The notes: generated by a model not told the origin, from the letters alone. DNA of 6,565 nucleotides from B4-G1 sp964393895 (GCA_964393895.1 CAYMWP010000190.1:1-6565), one strand, 5' to 3'. Shown: positions 1 to 6,148, counted from the first letter of the stretch. Made by a program: numbers and translations.

Positions 1-28
1 AACGGGAATTGCTGCTCCGATGTGAAAA

Positions 29-65
29 CGTGAAACGTGAAACCTGTCACGTTTCACGTTTCACG
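29..65. repeat. Perfect 15-bp inverted repeat built from CGTGAAA heptamers
   Basis: CGTGAAACGTGAAAC (29-43) is exactly reverse-complementary to 51-65, with a 7-base loop (44-50). Each arm is a tandem heptamer, CGTGAAA twice on the left and TTTCACG twice on the right, with degenerate extra units on both sides (22-28 and 66-71). It lies 18 bases past the stop codon of the EIIC-EIID gene. In the minus-strand transcript it would form a strong hairpin at the operon's 3' end. No uridine run follows, so it is not a textbook intrinsic terminator. It may protect the 3' end or be a dispersed repeat. Confidence 0.8.
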
Positions 66-83
66 AATCACTTGGCGCAGTTA

Positions 84-1865
84 CTAGAAAAGCCCAACCT
101 TGATGGCTTCGCCCGTCTCGGCATCAATGCCCGGCCAGAGCGGGTAAGAGCCCAGCACACCGACCAGGATGATGACGATCATGATCGTCGTCGGGGAGAC
201 GTTCTTCTTGGCTACCAGCCACCAGATGAGCAGCACCAGCAGCAACGGCAGGAGGTTGGGCATAAAGCTATCTATGATCGGCTGAAGCTCGAACGGAGTG
301 CCGCCGATCATAAAGGCCACCGAGGTCGAGAGGCTGACAAAGCTGACCACCAGCGTGCCCATGATAAAATTGCCCAGCACGCCGGCCCCAGTGATGACGC
401 GGTTCAGCGTACCGCTCTTGAGGATGTTGGTGACCGCCGCGCGTCCCTGCTTGTATCCCTGCCACCAGAGGAACCAACCGCCGCCCCAGATACCGATCAT
501 CATCAAGATGATAAAGACGATGGGACCAAGAATGCTGCCGGTGGTCGCCTGGGCGATGTTCCCGCCCAGGGCAATGCTCATACCGATGGACAGCGCGATG
601 GGGATCAGGATACCCTGCTGAAGCGTGTCGCCGATACCCGCCATCGGGCCCATCAGGCCGGTCTTGACCGCGTTGATGGCGTCGTCGCTGATGTCGGCTC
701 CGGCCGCGCGCTCCTCTTCCATCGCAATGACGATGCCGTTGATCACGCCACCCGCATCTGGCTGCGTGTTGTAAAAGACCAGGTGGCGCTTGAGCGCGGC
801 GCTGACGTCCTCTTTGGTCTTGTACAGTTTCTTGATGATGGGGGTCATGCTGTGCGCAAAGCCCATCCCCTGCATACGCTCCCAGTTGTAGGTCGAGTGA
901 GAGAAACAGAGCCACCGTACAAAGGCCTGGAAGACGTCATTCTGCGTGAGCAGCCCCGGCGACTCGCGTTCCTCGGCCGCCTCGGCCGTCCGCGCGCCGG
1001 CAAGTCCCTCCGTGAACAAGACGTGAACGTACGCTACGCAGGCGCCAATGATCGCCATCACCAGCAAATTCGCTCCGCCGCCCATCATCGAGTTTACGGT
1101 AAAGCCGACAAAGAAATAGGGCCAGACGTTACCCCGGAACAGGAACTTGAGGTTGAGCGCGATACCCAGAGCAGAGAGCATACCACTGGCAGCGAACAGC
1201 CCGCTCATCACCCAGATAGCATTCGCCCCAATCCAGCCCAGCGCTGCGGCGACCGCGGCGGAACCGAGATATGCGGCGATCATCACCGGCACCGCATAGA
1301 TCAGGAACAGGAAAGGCTGAGAGTAGACATAGTTGCTCCGCGCTACCGCCTCCACGTTCCCTTCCTCGGCGAACTTGTCCGCCCAGTGGGGAATAATGGA
1401 GCAGAGCGACATACGCAGCGACCAGGTCAGGCCGCCCAGCAATCCCAGTGGCGCGGCCACCGCCAAGGCCGCATCCACGCCCAGACCACCACCCAACGCC
1501 AGCGCCGTACCCAGATAGCCCGCCAGCCCAGGGTCGCCAGGCAGAGAGCCGCCCGCCGAGATCCACCCCAGGTACAGCACGTTGATGTTAGCGCCGATAG
1601 CAACGCCTTCGCCGGGCCGCCCCATCACAATGCCGACCAGCGTGCCGGCGACCAACGGGCGATACAGGGCCGTAAAACCGAGGTTGGCGAACCAGGGCGA
1701 CATGGAGAAATAGTACAGGATGCCGATGATGATAGCCATCACGAGATTCATCCGCATCGGCTGCTCCTGCGTCGCCGGTGCGGCCCTGACCACGACGACG
1801 CTCGCCAGCATCAGCACCAAACTGACGGCCATAGCTATGTCGATCTGCTTCTTGCTCGTTTTCAT
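84..1865 (-). CDS. Mannose-family PTS EIIC-EIID fusion permease
   Basis: This is the membrane part of a mannose/sorbose-type PTS permease; it translocates the sugar while EIIB phosphorylates it. The product is 593 aa. Residues about 40-285 match EIIC (RPLVAGTLVGIVMG, IGANINVLYLGW). A charged linker (about 288-304) is followed by EIID (about 305-593), with YNWERMQGMGFAHSM, a run of KKLY, GPMAGIGDTL near 406-415 and several C-terminal membrane segments. In E. coli these are separate proteins, ManY and ManZ. The reading frame is continuous, so this looks like a true fusion. Residues 1-35 add a hydrophobic segment (about 9-28) absent from ManY. The ATG at 1865 is chosen because GGGAGG (1877-1872) sits six bases upstream; the adjacent GTG at 1868 would be only three bases away. 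It is the last gene of the operon, 85 bases after EIIB. Substrate is unknown. Confidence 0.93.
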   Translation of the reverse strand: MKTSKKQIDIAMAVSLVLMLASVVVVRAAPATQEQPMRMNLVMAIIIGILYYFSMSPWFANLGFTALYRPLVAGTLVGIVMGRPGEGVAIGANINVLYLGWISAGGSLPGDPGLAGYLGTALALGGGLGVDAALAVAAPLGLLGGLTWSLRMSLCSIIPHWADKFAEEGNVEAVARSNYVYSQPFLFLIYAVPVMIAAYLGSAAVAAALGWIGANAIWVMSGLFAASGMLSALGIALNLKFLFRGNVWPYFFVGFTVNSMMGGGANLLVMAIIGACVAYVHVLFTEGLAGARTAEAAEERESPGLLTQNDVFQAFVRWLCFSHSTYNWERMQGMGFAHSMTPIIKKLYKTKEDVSAALKRHLVFYNTQPDAGGVINGIVIAMEEERAAGADISDDAINAVKTGLMGPMAGIGDTLQQGILIPIALSIGMSIALGGNIAQATTGSILGPIVFIILMMIGIWGGGWFLWWQGYKQGRAAVTNILKSGTLNRVITGAGVLGNFIMGTLVVSFVSLSTSVAFMIGGTPFELQPIIDSFMPNLLPLLLVLLIWWLVAKKNVSPTTIMIVIILVGVLGSYPLWPGIDAETGEAIKVGLF

Positions 1866-1902
1866 CACTTTCCTCCCTTCAACTTGAATGAATCATAACT
1901 TG

Positions 1903-1935
1903 GCTGCCTGCCTCCCCTACCCTCGACAGGCCAGC
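1903..1935 (-). other. Possible intercistronic hairpin between EIIB and EIIC-EIID
   Basis: In the minus-strand transcript GCTG-G-CCTG (1935-1927) can pair with CAGGCAGC (1910-1903), giving eight base pairs with one bulged G and a 16-base purine-rich loop. There is no uridine run after it on this strand. It lies in the 85-base gap between EIIB and the permease gene, where an RNA stem could adjust relative expression. Pairing is seen in the sequence; function is speculation. Confidence 0.3.
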
Positions 1936-1950
1936 TTTTCCCACGGTCAA

Positions 1951-2421
1951 CTACAGTTTACCGACCAGGTCCGAAAACAGTTTTGATTTCTCACCCGGCA
2001 CGGTCAAGAGGGTGATCTCTATCCCCTCGTCCATCAGGTACTTGAGGATTTCGATCTCTTCTTCCGAGGCGGCAATGTTCTTAAAGATGTTCTTGCGCCC
2101 TGGGCCACTGCCGATCCCGCCGACGTTGAGCGCGCGGTACTCTAGTCCACCGTCGTAAAGCCGCTTCGCAGACAGAGGCGACTTTAGCAGCACCATCGTC
2201 GTGCCCCAACTGGATGTATCCTCGTTCAGCACTTGTATGCCGCCCTCGACCGAGAACGCGTCCACCTGGAGACCCGGCGGCGCAGCCAAGCCCAACACCT
2301 CCACCATGAACGGATCCGCCGCCACACCATCGTCCAAGATGACGATGCGGTCGAACGATTGGTGCTTGCACCATACGGCGATCACCTGCCCGTGAATCAT
2401 ACGATCATCAATTCGTACCAA
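1951..2421 (-). CDS. Mannose-family PTS EIIB component
   Basis: This cytoplasmic protein takes phosphate from EIIA and gives it to the sugar at the membrane. The N-terminus carries the family signature VRIDDRMIHGQV, whose His is the phosphorylated residue (His10 from this start). It is followed by DDGVAADPF, the APPG turn, LLKSP, and NVGGIG, all collinear with the EIIB half of E. coli ManX. Length is 156 aa, normal for a stand-alone EIIB. The start is uncertain. The frame is open upstream to a GTG at 2466, which overlaps the EIIA stop but has no ribosome site. TTG at 2421 has GGAG eight bases upstream. TTG at 2427 and a rare ATA at 2436, which sits eight bases after a perfect AAGGAGGTGA, are alternatives. 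All give the same domain. It lies between EIIA and the permease gene in one operon. Confidence 0.93.
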   Translation of the reverse strand: MVRIDDRMIHGQVIAVWCKHQSFDRIVILDDGVAADPFMVEVLGLAAPPGLQVDAFSVEGGIQVLNEDTSSWGTTMVLLKSPLSAKRLYDGGLEYRALNVGGIGSGPGRKNIFKNIAASEEEIEILKYLMDEGIEITLLTVPGEKSKLFSDLVGKL

Positions 2422-2441
2422 CCCCAACTCTCCTATAGCTC

Positions 2442-2451
2442 TCACCTCCTT
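2442..2451 (-). promoter_or_regulatory. Perfect Shine-Dalgarno of EIIB with no standard start at normal spacing
   Basis: On the minus strand AAGGAGGTGA matches the 16S anti-Shine-Dalgarno over ten bases, just after the EIIA stop. At optimal spacing the in-frame codon is ATA (2436-2434). The next ordinary start codons, TTG at 2427 and 2421, are 17 and 23 bases from AGGAGG. The second of these has its own GGAG. The site shows that translation begins downstream of it and argues against the upstream GTG at 2466. Confidence 0.75.
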
Positions 2452-2456
2452 TACAT

Positions 2457-2852
2457 TCACTTGCACAACGTTGGTCCCAGGTTCTTGACCGATTCCCGAC
2501 CTGCCTGAGCAATATCCTCAGCCAACTCTGCAAGAGTCGCATCGTCTCGAGACATGACCAGCTCCAGCAACATCGGCAGGTTCGCCCCGGTTACGCACTC
2601 GACGTTCTCCTTGAGCACCTGACGAGCCGCCACGTTGTACGGCGTCCCACCGAACAGGTCAATCAACACCAGGGTCTCCTCACCAGCGATTTCTCGTAAC
2701 GCCGCGTCCAGTTTCTCGCCAAAGCTCTCTGGACTTTCGCCAGGCAGAAGGGGAACAGAAAAGAGCCGCTCTGCCGGCCCGGCGATCATCTCCGCCGCCT
2801 GGATCAGGGCATCGCCAAGCTCGCCGTGAGAGACCAGCACAATGTTGACCAT
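2457..2852 (-). CDS. Mannose-family PTS EIIA component
   Basis: This cytoplasmic carrier accepts phosphate from HPr and passes it to EIIB. The 131-aa product opens with MVNIVLVSHGELGDAL, where His9 is the expected phosphorylated histidine (His10 in E. coli ManX). It contains the conserved LIDLFGGTPYNVA segment and then GANLPMLLEL, so the domain is complete and stands alone. The ATG at 2852 is chosen because it matches the family N-terminus and has GGGG eight bases upstream. An ATG two codons earlier (2858) overlaps the regulator's stop as TGATG and would add only Met-Ala. Either way translation is probably coupled to the regulator gene. EIIB follows directly. Confidence 0.93.
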   Translation of the reverse strand: MVNIVLVSHGELGDALIQAAEMIAGPAERLFSVPLLPGESPESFGEKLDAALREIAGEETLVLIDLFGGTPYNVAARQVLKENVECVTGANLPMLLELVMSRDDATLAELAEDIAQAGRESVKNLGPTLCK

Positions 2853-2857
2853 AGCCA

Positions 2858-3598
2858 TCACCCCAGTTCTTCTAACGATATGCCCAGCCGATACCACTCC
2901 CCGCAACAAGTCGCCAGGGAGAACTCGATCACCTCACCCGTGTCCAGGAACGTCGTGCGCTCCGCGCGCAGCACGGCGGCGGGATATGTCAGGTTCAGCA
3001 GCTCTATCTCCTGCTGATCTGCCAGAGCGGCGTACACTTGCTCCTCTGCCCGTGCGATCTTGAGGCCGTATTCGTCGCGCAGCAATTGAAACACCGACTC
3101 CTGCGCCAGGTTGTGCTGTAGAATCTGCGGACACAAACGGTGGTTGAGGTAGACGGTGTGGAGGGCCAGAGGGGTGTCGTTGACCAGACGAAGCCGCTCC
3201 ACCCGCACGACTTTACCTTCAGCTCCCATCCCCATTGCCTCGAGTATCGCAGGCGACGGGGACACGACCAGCCCAGTACGAAGCAGGCGGCTGGAGGGCG
3301 TCATCCCCTGGCGGCGCACGTCTCCCGTAAAGCCGGCGAGGGAGACCTTGATAGCCAGATCAGGGCGAGGCGGGGCCACAAAAGCGCCACGGCCAGGCAC
3401 AGTGCGAATCAAGCCCTGCTTGCTCAATTCACGAAGAGCCTCGCGCACCGTCGTGCGACTGAGGTTGAACTCTTCACACAGTTGACGTTCAGAGGGAAGC
3501 GCATCGCCAGATTGTAAACCGCCATCCGTAATCTGGGACGCCAAGAGGTCCTTGAGTTGCAGATAGAGAGGGGTTAGGCTTTGCCGGTCGAGGCTCAC
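2858..3598 (-). CDS. GntR-family (HutC subfamily) transcriptional regulator
   Basis: This is a sugar-responsive DNA-binding protein of 246 aa. Residues about 8-72 form the winged helix-turn-helix, with LPSERQLCEEFNLSRTTVREAL (about 34-56) and then GLIRTVPGRGAFV. Residues about 91-241 fit a UTRA ligand-binding domain, including RVERLRLVNDTPLALHTVYL and the late ERTTFLDTGEVIEF. The GTG at 3598 is chosen because GGGAG lies six bases upstream. A TTG at 3625 would add nine residues and has no clear ribosome site. The gene is first in the PTS operon and divergent from HPr, so autoregulation plus control of both arms is likely. Operators of the right type lie in its upstream region. HutC regulators such as DasR and NagR respond to phosphorylated amino sugars, but the ligand here is not shown by sequence. 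Confidence 0.92.
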   Translation of the reverse strand: MSLDRQSLTPLYLQLKDLLASQITDGGLQSGDALPSERQLCEEFNLSRTTVREALRELSKQGLIRTVPGRGAFVAPPRPDLAIKVSLAGFTGDVRRQGMTPSSRLLRTGLVVSPSPAILEAMGMGAEGKVVRVERLRLVNDTPLALHTVYLNHRLCPQILQHNLAQESVFQLLRDEYGLKIARAEEQVYAALADQQEIELLNLTYPAAVLRAERTTFLDTGEVIEFSLATCCGEWYRLGISLEELG

Positions 3599-3604
3599 TG
3601 GTTT

Positions 3605-3619
3605 CTCCCGCCTGCGGGA
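3605..3619 (-). promoter_or_regulatory. Small hairpin covering the regulator's ribosome site
   Basis: In the minus-strand RNA TCCCG (3619-3615) can pair with CGGGA (3610-3606) around a CAGG loop. The second arm contains most of the GGGAG that serves the GTG start at 3598. The stem could lower translation of the regulator. Five G-C-rich pairs are directly visible; the regulatory effect is inferred. Confidence 0.35.
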
Positions 3620-3630
3620 CCACAATCACT

Positions 3631-3646
3631 ACTGGTACGTACCGGT
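3631..3646. promoter_or_regulatory. Operator 1 of the GntR/HutC regulator
   Basis: ACTGGTACGTACCGGT is a near-perfect 16-bp palindrome with the core GGTACGTACC. Fourteen bases of it (3632-3645) recur exactly, inverted, at 3696-3709. The outer pattern resembles the HutC-family DasR/NagR operators (TGGT, four central bases, ACCA). It lies about 5-20 bases downstream of the predicted minus-strand start point, a position that would block transcription of the regulator-EII operon. Confidence 0.75.
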
Positions 3647-3656
3647 CACGACCGTG

Positions 3657-3685
3657 ATTGTACCACGAAACCCCGATCCTGTCAA
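3657..3685 (-). promoter_or_regulatory. Promoter of the GntR-EIIA-EIIB-EIICD operon
   Basis: On the minus strand a perfect -35 TTGACA (3685-3680) is followed after 17 bases by TACAAT (3662-3657), preceded by TGG, which makes an extended -10. The expected start point is near 3650, leaving about 50 bases of leader before the regulator's GTG. Operator 1 lies in that leader, and operator 2 lies upstream of the -35. Confidence 0.75.
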
Positions 3686-3695
3686 CTGGTAATGT

Positions 3696-3709
3696 CCGGT
3701 ACGTACCAG
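3696..3709. promoter_or_regulatory. Operator 2 of the GntR/HutC regulator
   Basis: CCGGTACGTACCAG is the exact reverse complement of 3632-3645. The centres of the two sites are 64 bases apart, close to six helical turns, which would suit looping or cooperative binding. The site ends two bases before the HPr -35 box and lies ten bases upstream of the minus-strand -35, so one bound protein could affect both promoters. Confidence 0.75.
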
Positions 3710-3711
3710 GC

Positions 3712-3739
3712 TTGACCCCCGCAACACTTGTGCTATAAT
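3712..3739 (+). promoter_or_regulatory. Promoter of the HPr-Enzyme I operon
   Basis: TTGACC (3712-3717), a 16-base spacer and a perfect TATAAT (3734-3739) preceded by TGC form a strong extended -10 promoter. The expected start point is near 3746, leaving a leader of about 26 bases with AGAGGAG seven bases before the HPr ATG. Operator 2 abuts the -35 box. Confidence 0.8.
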
Positions 3740-3771
3740 CTCACTACCCTGTTCACAAGAGGAGCGCTTCG

Positions 3772-4041
3772 ATGCCAGAGATCACCCTGACCATTCGCCA
3801 CCAGGTAGGTCTGCACGCCCGCCCCGCCGCATCGTTCGTCCAGACCGCCAAACAGTTCGAGAGCAGCATCATAGTCACCCACGGCGAACGGGAGGCCAAC
3901 GGTAAAAGCATCCTCAAAGTCCTGACGCTGGGGGCGGAGCAAGGAGCCACAATCACCATCCGCGCCGAGGGAAAGGACGCCGACCAGGCCCTGGCGGCGC
4001 TGGAAAGGTTGATCGAGAGCAACTTTGGGGAGGAGGAATGA
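3772..4041 (+). CDS. ptsH: PTS phosphocarrier protein HPr
   Basis: HPr takes phosphate from Enzyme I and hands it to EIIA proteins in the cytoplasm. The 89-aa product has GLHARPAA with His15 and Arg17 in the standard catalytic positions. It also has NGKSILKVLTLGA with Ser46, the site that HPr kinase modifies in Gram-positive bacteria; no such kinase is encoded here. Length is normal for the family. The ATG is preceded by AGAGGAG at seven bases. The stop overlaps the Enzyme I start as ATGA, so the two are translationally coupled. Its placement facing a mannose-family EII operon suggests it serves that permease, though it could serve other PTS units in the cell. Confidence 0.96.
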   Translation: MPEITLTIRHQVGLHARPAASFVQTAKQFESSIIVTHGEREANGKSILKVLTLGAEQGATITIRAEGKDADQALAALERLIESNFGEEE

Positions 4042-5765
4042 AGACTCTGCCGGGCATAGCCGCCTCAAGCGGCATCGCCATCGGGCCAGCCTTCCGCTTC
4101 CAGAAGGCCGACCTCTGCTTCGAGTGTTCCACTGTCCAGGACCCGTCCGCCGAATGGGCCCGCTTCCAGGCCGCGATCGAGACGGCTTGCGAGCAACTGG
4201 CAGGAGTGTGCGCCATAGCCGAAGCCGAGTGTGGGGCTGAGGATGCAGCCATCTTCCAGGCCCACGCGCTGATGCTGGAGGATCCCGAGTTGTTGGACGG
4301 GGTGCGGGCGGCCATCGAGGAGCAACGCGTCAACGCCGAGTCCGCGCTGGCCGACGCCGCCGAGACGTACGTCCAATTGCTGGAATCACTGGACGATGAG
4401 TACCTCAGCGCCCGCGCCGCCGATGTACGCGACATCACGGAGCACGTGCTCCGCATCCTGCTCGGCGTGGCTGAATCCCCCACCGCCGGCCTGACCACTC
4501 CCTCCATCATCCTGGCCCGCGATCTGACCCCCTCAGACACAGTGCTGCTGGACAAATCGCTCGTACTCGGTTTTTGCACCGTCGAGGGCGGCCCCACTGC
4601 CCACACCGCCATTCTGGCCCGCGGGCTGGGGCTCCCCGCCGTCGTGGGGGCCGGGCCGGAGATTCTGGAGGTTCCCGATGGCGCTATGTTGGTGCTGGAT
4701 GGCAGCCACGGCACACTGCTGGTGGAACCGGACGAAGAGACAGTGGCAACGTACCGGACGCGACGGGCGGCGAGCGCCACGGCGCTGGCCCAGGCCCGCG
4801 AGCAGGCTCACGAACCGACTGTCACCCGTGACGGGCACCGCGTCAAGATCGTCGCCAACATCGGCAACGTGGAGGGAGCACGGGCGGCGCTGGAAGCCGG
4901 CGCCGAGGGCGTGGGGCTATTGCGCACCGAGTTCCTCTACCTGGAGCGCGCTTCGCTGCCCGACGAAGAGGAGCAATATCAAGCCTACCGGGCCATTGTA
5001 TACGAGTTCGGCGACCGGCCCGTCATCCTGCGCACGCTGGACGTGGGCGGCGACAAGGAACTACCTTACCTCGATTTGCCCCAAGAAGCAAACCCATTCC
5101 TGGGCCTGCGGGCCATCCGGCTGTGCCTGGCGCGGCCTGCGCTGTTCAAGCCGCAACTGCGGGCGGTGCTGCGCGCCGGAGCCGGACGCAACTTGAAAGT
5201 GATGTTCCCCATGGCGGCGACCGTCGCCGAAGTGAGGGCGGCCCGGTCGGTGCTGGAAGAGTGCCGGGCCGAGCTGCTGGCGGAGGGAAAACCGGCAGCG
5301 GAGGGGATGGAGGTCGGAATCATGGTCGAGGTCCCCGCCGCCGCGCTGATGGCCGATCACCTGGCGGCCGAGGTAGATTTCTTCTCCATCGGCACCAACG
5401 ACCTGAGCCAATACACCCTAGCGGCCGACCGCGCCAACGCCAACGTGGCCTCTCTGGCGAGTGGATTTCAACCCGCCGTGCTGCGGTTGGTGCGCGACGT
5501 CATCGCGGCCGCTCACGCGCAGGGCAAGTGGGTGGGATTATGCGGGGAACTGGCAGGAGAACCGCTGGCCATCCCCATACTGCTCGGCCTGGGACTCGAC
5601 GAGTTCAGTATGAACCCGCCCGTTATTCCCCTGGCCAAGCAGATCGTCCGCGCTCTCACGCTGGACGAAGCGCGGGAGGTAGCACAGGCCGCACTGGAAC
5701 TGGACAGCCCCGACGCAATACAAGCGCTGGTGCGGGAGCGGGTGCCCGCGGCCAACGTATGGTGA
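4038..5765 (+). CDS. ptsI: PTS Enzyme I (PEP-protein phosphotransferase)
   Basis: Enzyme I starts the PTS by moving phosphate from PEP to its own histidine and then to HPr. The 575-aa product matches E. coli Enzyme I closely in length and spacing. The phosphohistidine is His189 in GGPTAHTAILAR. The C-terminal PEP-binding barrel shows Arg296 (GLLRTEF), Arg332 (LRTLDVGGDK), Glu431 (MVEVPAA), Asn454-Asp455 (IGTNDLSQY) and Cys502 (LCGELA). Residues about 1-230 form the HPr-binding and swivelling phosphohistidine domains. No catalytic residue appears to be missing. The ATG overlaps the HPr stop by four bases and has a GGGGAGGAGG purine stretch just upstream. The gene ends 22 bases from the convergent RsfS stop. 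Confidence 0.97.
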   Translation: MKTLPGIAASSGIAIGPAFRFQKADLCFECSTVQDPSAEWARFQAAIETACEQLAGVCAIAEAECGAEDAAIFQAHALMLEDPELLDGVRAAIEEQRVNAESALADAAETYVQLLESLDDEYLSARAADVRDITEHVLRILLGVAESPTAGLTTPSIILARDLTPSDTVLLDKSLVLGFCTVEGGPTAHTAILARGLGLPAVVGAGPEILEVPDGAMLVLDGSHGTLLVEPDEETVATYRTRRAASATALAQAREQAHEPTVTRDGHRVKIVANIGNVEGARAALEAGAEGVGLLRTEFLYLERASLPDEEEQYQAYRAIVYEFGDRPVILRTLDVGGDKELPYLDLPQEANPFLGLRAIRLCLARPALFKPQLRAVLRAGAGRNLKVMFPMAATVAEVRAARSVLEECRAELLAEGKPAAEGMEVGIMVEVPAAALMADHLAAEVDFFSIGTNDLSQYTLAADRANANVASLASGFQPAVLRLVRDVIAAAHAQGKWVGLCGELAGEPLAIPILLGLGLDEFSMNPPVIPLAKQIVRALTLDEAREVAQAALELDSPDAIQALVRERVPAANVW

Positions 5766-5787
5766 AAAGTTCACACAACCAACCGGA

Positions 5788-6135
5788 TCACAACATCCGC
5801 ACCACGACCTGTCCGTCCTGCCACAGCTCCTCCAGGTCGTAATAAGCGCGCATCTCTGCGGTGAACAGGTGCACGACCACGTCGCCATAGTCCATCAGCA
5901 CCCACCCATCGGAGGGCTCCCCCTCGACGTTCAACGGCCTGACGCCAAACGCCTGCTGCGCCTCTTGCTTGATGCTCTCAATGATGCCCTTTGCCTGCCG
6001 CTCGCTGGTGGTGCTGCCGATCACAAAATAGTCGGCCAGGATAGAGACTTGTCGAATGTCGAGCAGCAGAACGTCATCGCCTTTTTTGTCGGCTATAGCC
6101 TCCACGATGTGTCGAGCCAGTTCCAATGTGTCCAG
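5788..6135 (-). CDS. rsfS: Ribosomal silencing factor RsfS
   Basis: RsfS binds large-subunit protein uL14 and blocks joining of the ribosomal subunits when nutrients are scarce. The product is 115 aa. It has the family features in order: LELARHIVEAIADKKGDDV, LLDIRQVSILADYFVIGSTT, and EGEPSDGWVLMDYGDVVVHLF, then YYDLEELW. The start chosen is CTG at 6135, seven bases after AGGAGG, because it restores the usual short lead before LELA (MDTLELA). The alternative TTG at 6126 is 16 bases from that ribosome site and trims the conserved N-terminus. The gene follows a DUF1858-type gene by 30 bases and is convergent with Enzyme I. Its neighbours suggest no functional link to the PTS. Confidence 0.94.
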   Translation of the reverse strand: MDTLELARHIVEAIADKKGDDVLLLDIRQVSILADYFVIGSTTSERQAKGIIESIKQEAQQAFGVRPLNVEGEPSDGWVLMDYGDVVVHLFTAEMRAYYDLEELWQDGQVVVRML

Positions 6136-6142
6136 TGATACA

Positions 6143-6148
6143 CCTCCT
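6143..6148 (-). promoter_or_regulatory. Ribosome site supporting a CTG start of RsfS
   Basis: AGGAGG (6148-6143, minus strand) is seven bases before CTG (6135-6133) and 16 before the first conventional in-frame start, TTG (6126-6124). No in-frame ATG is available near the conserved N-terminus. Spacing together with family N-terminal conservation favours CTG. Confidence 0.65.

Noticed and set aside
29..65. Intrinsic terminator at the end of the EII operon
   Set aside because: The hairpin is strong, but no uridine run follows it in the minus-strand direction.
9..1898. A 629-codon open frame on the plus strand opposite the EIIC-EIID gene
   Set aside because: It mirrors a clear membrane protein gene, and its translation is a low-complexity mix of Q, R, H and D with no recognisable domain. 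This is a typical effect of GC-rich codon use on the opposite strand.
3953..4780. A 275-codon minus-strand frame opposite HPr and Enzyme I
   Set aside because: The translation is Ser/Ala-rich with no family features and lies over well-identified genes.
5761..5776. Bidirectional terminator between Enzyme I and RsfS
   Set aside because: Only a five-pair stem (GTGAA / TTCAC) is present and neither side has a T-run of use.
5123..5842. A 239-codon plus-strand frame overlapping the end of Enzyme I
   Set aside because: It is rich in G and R, is out of frame with catalytic motifs that are clear in the Enzyme I frame, and has no ribosome site.
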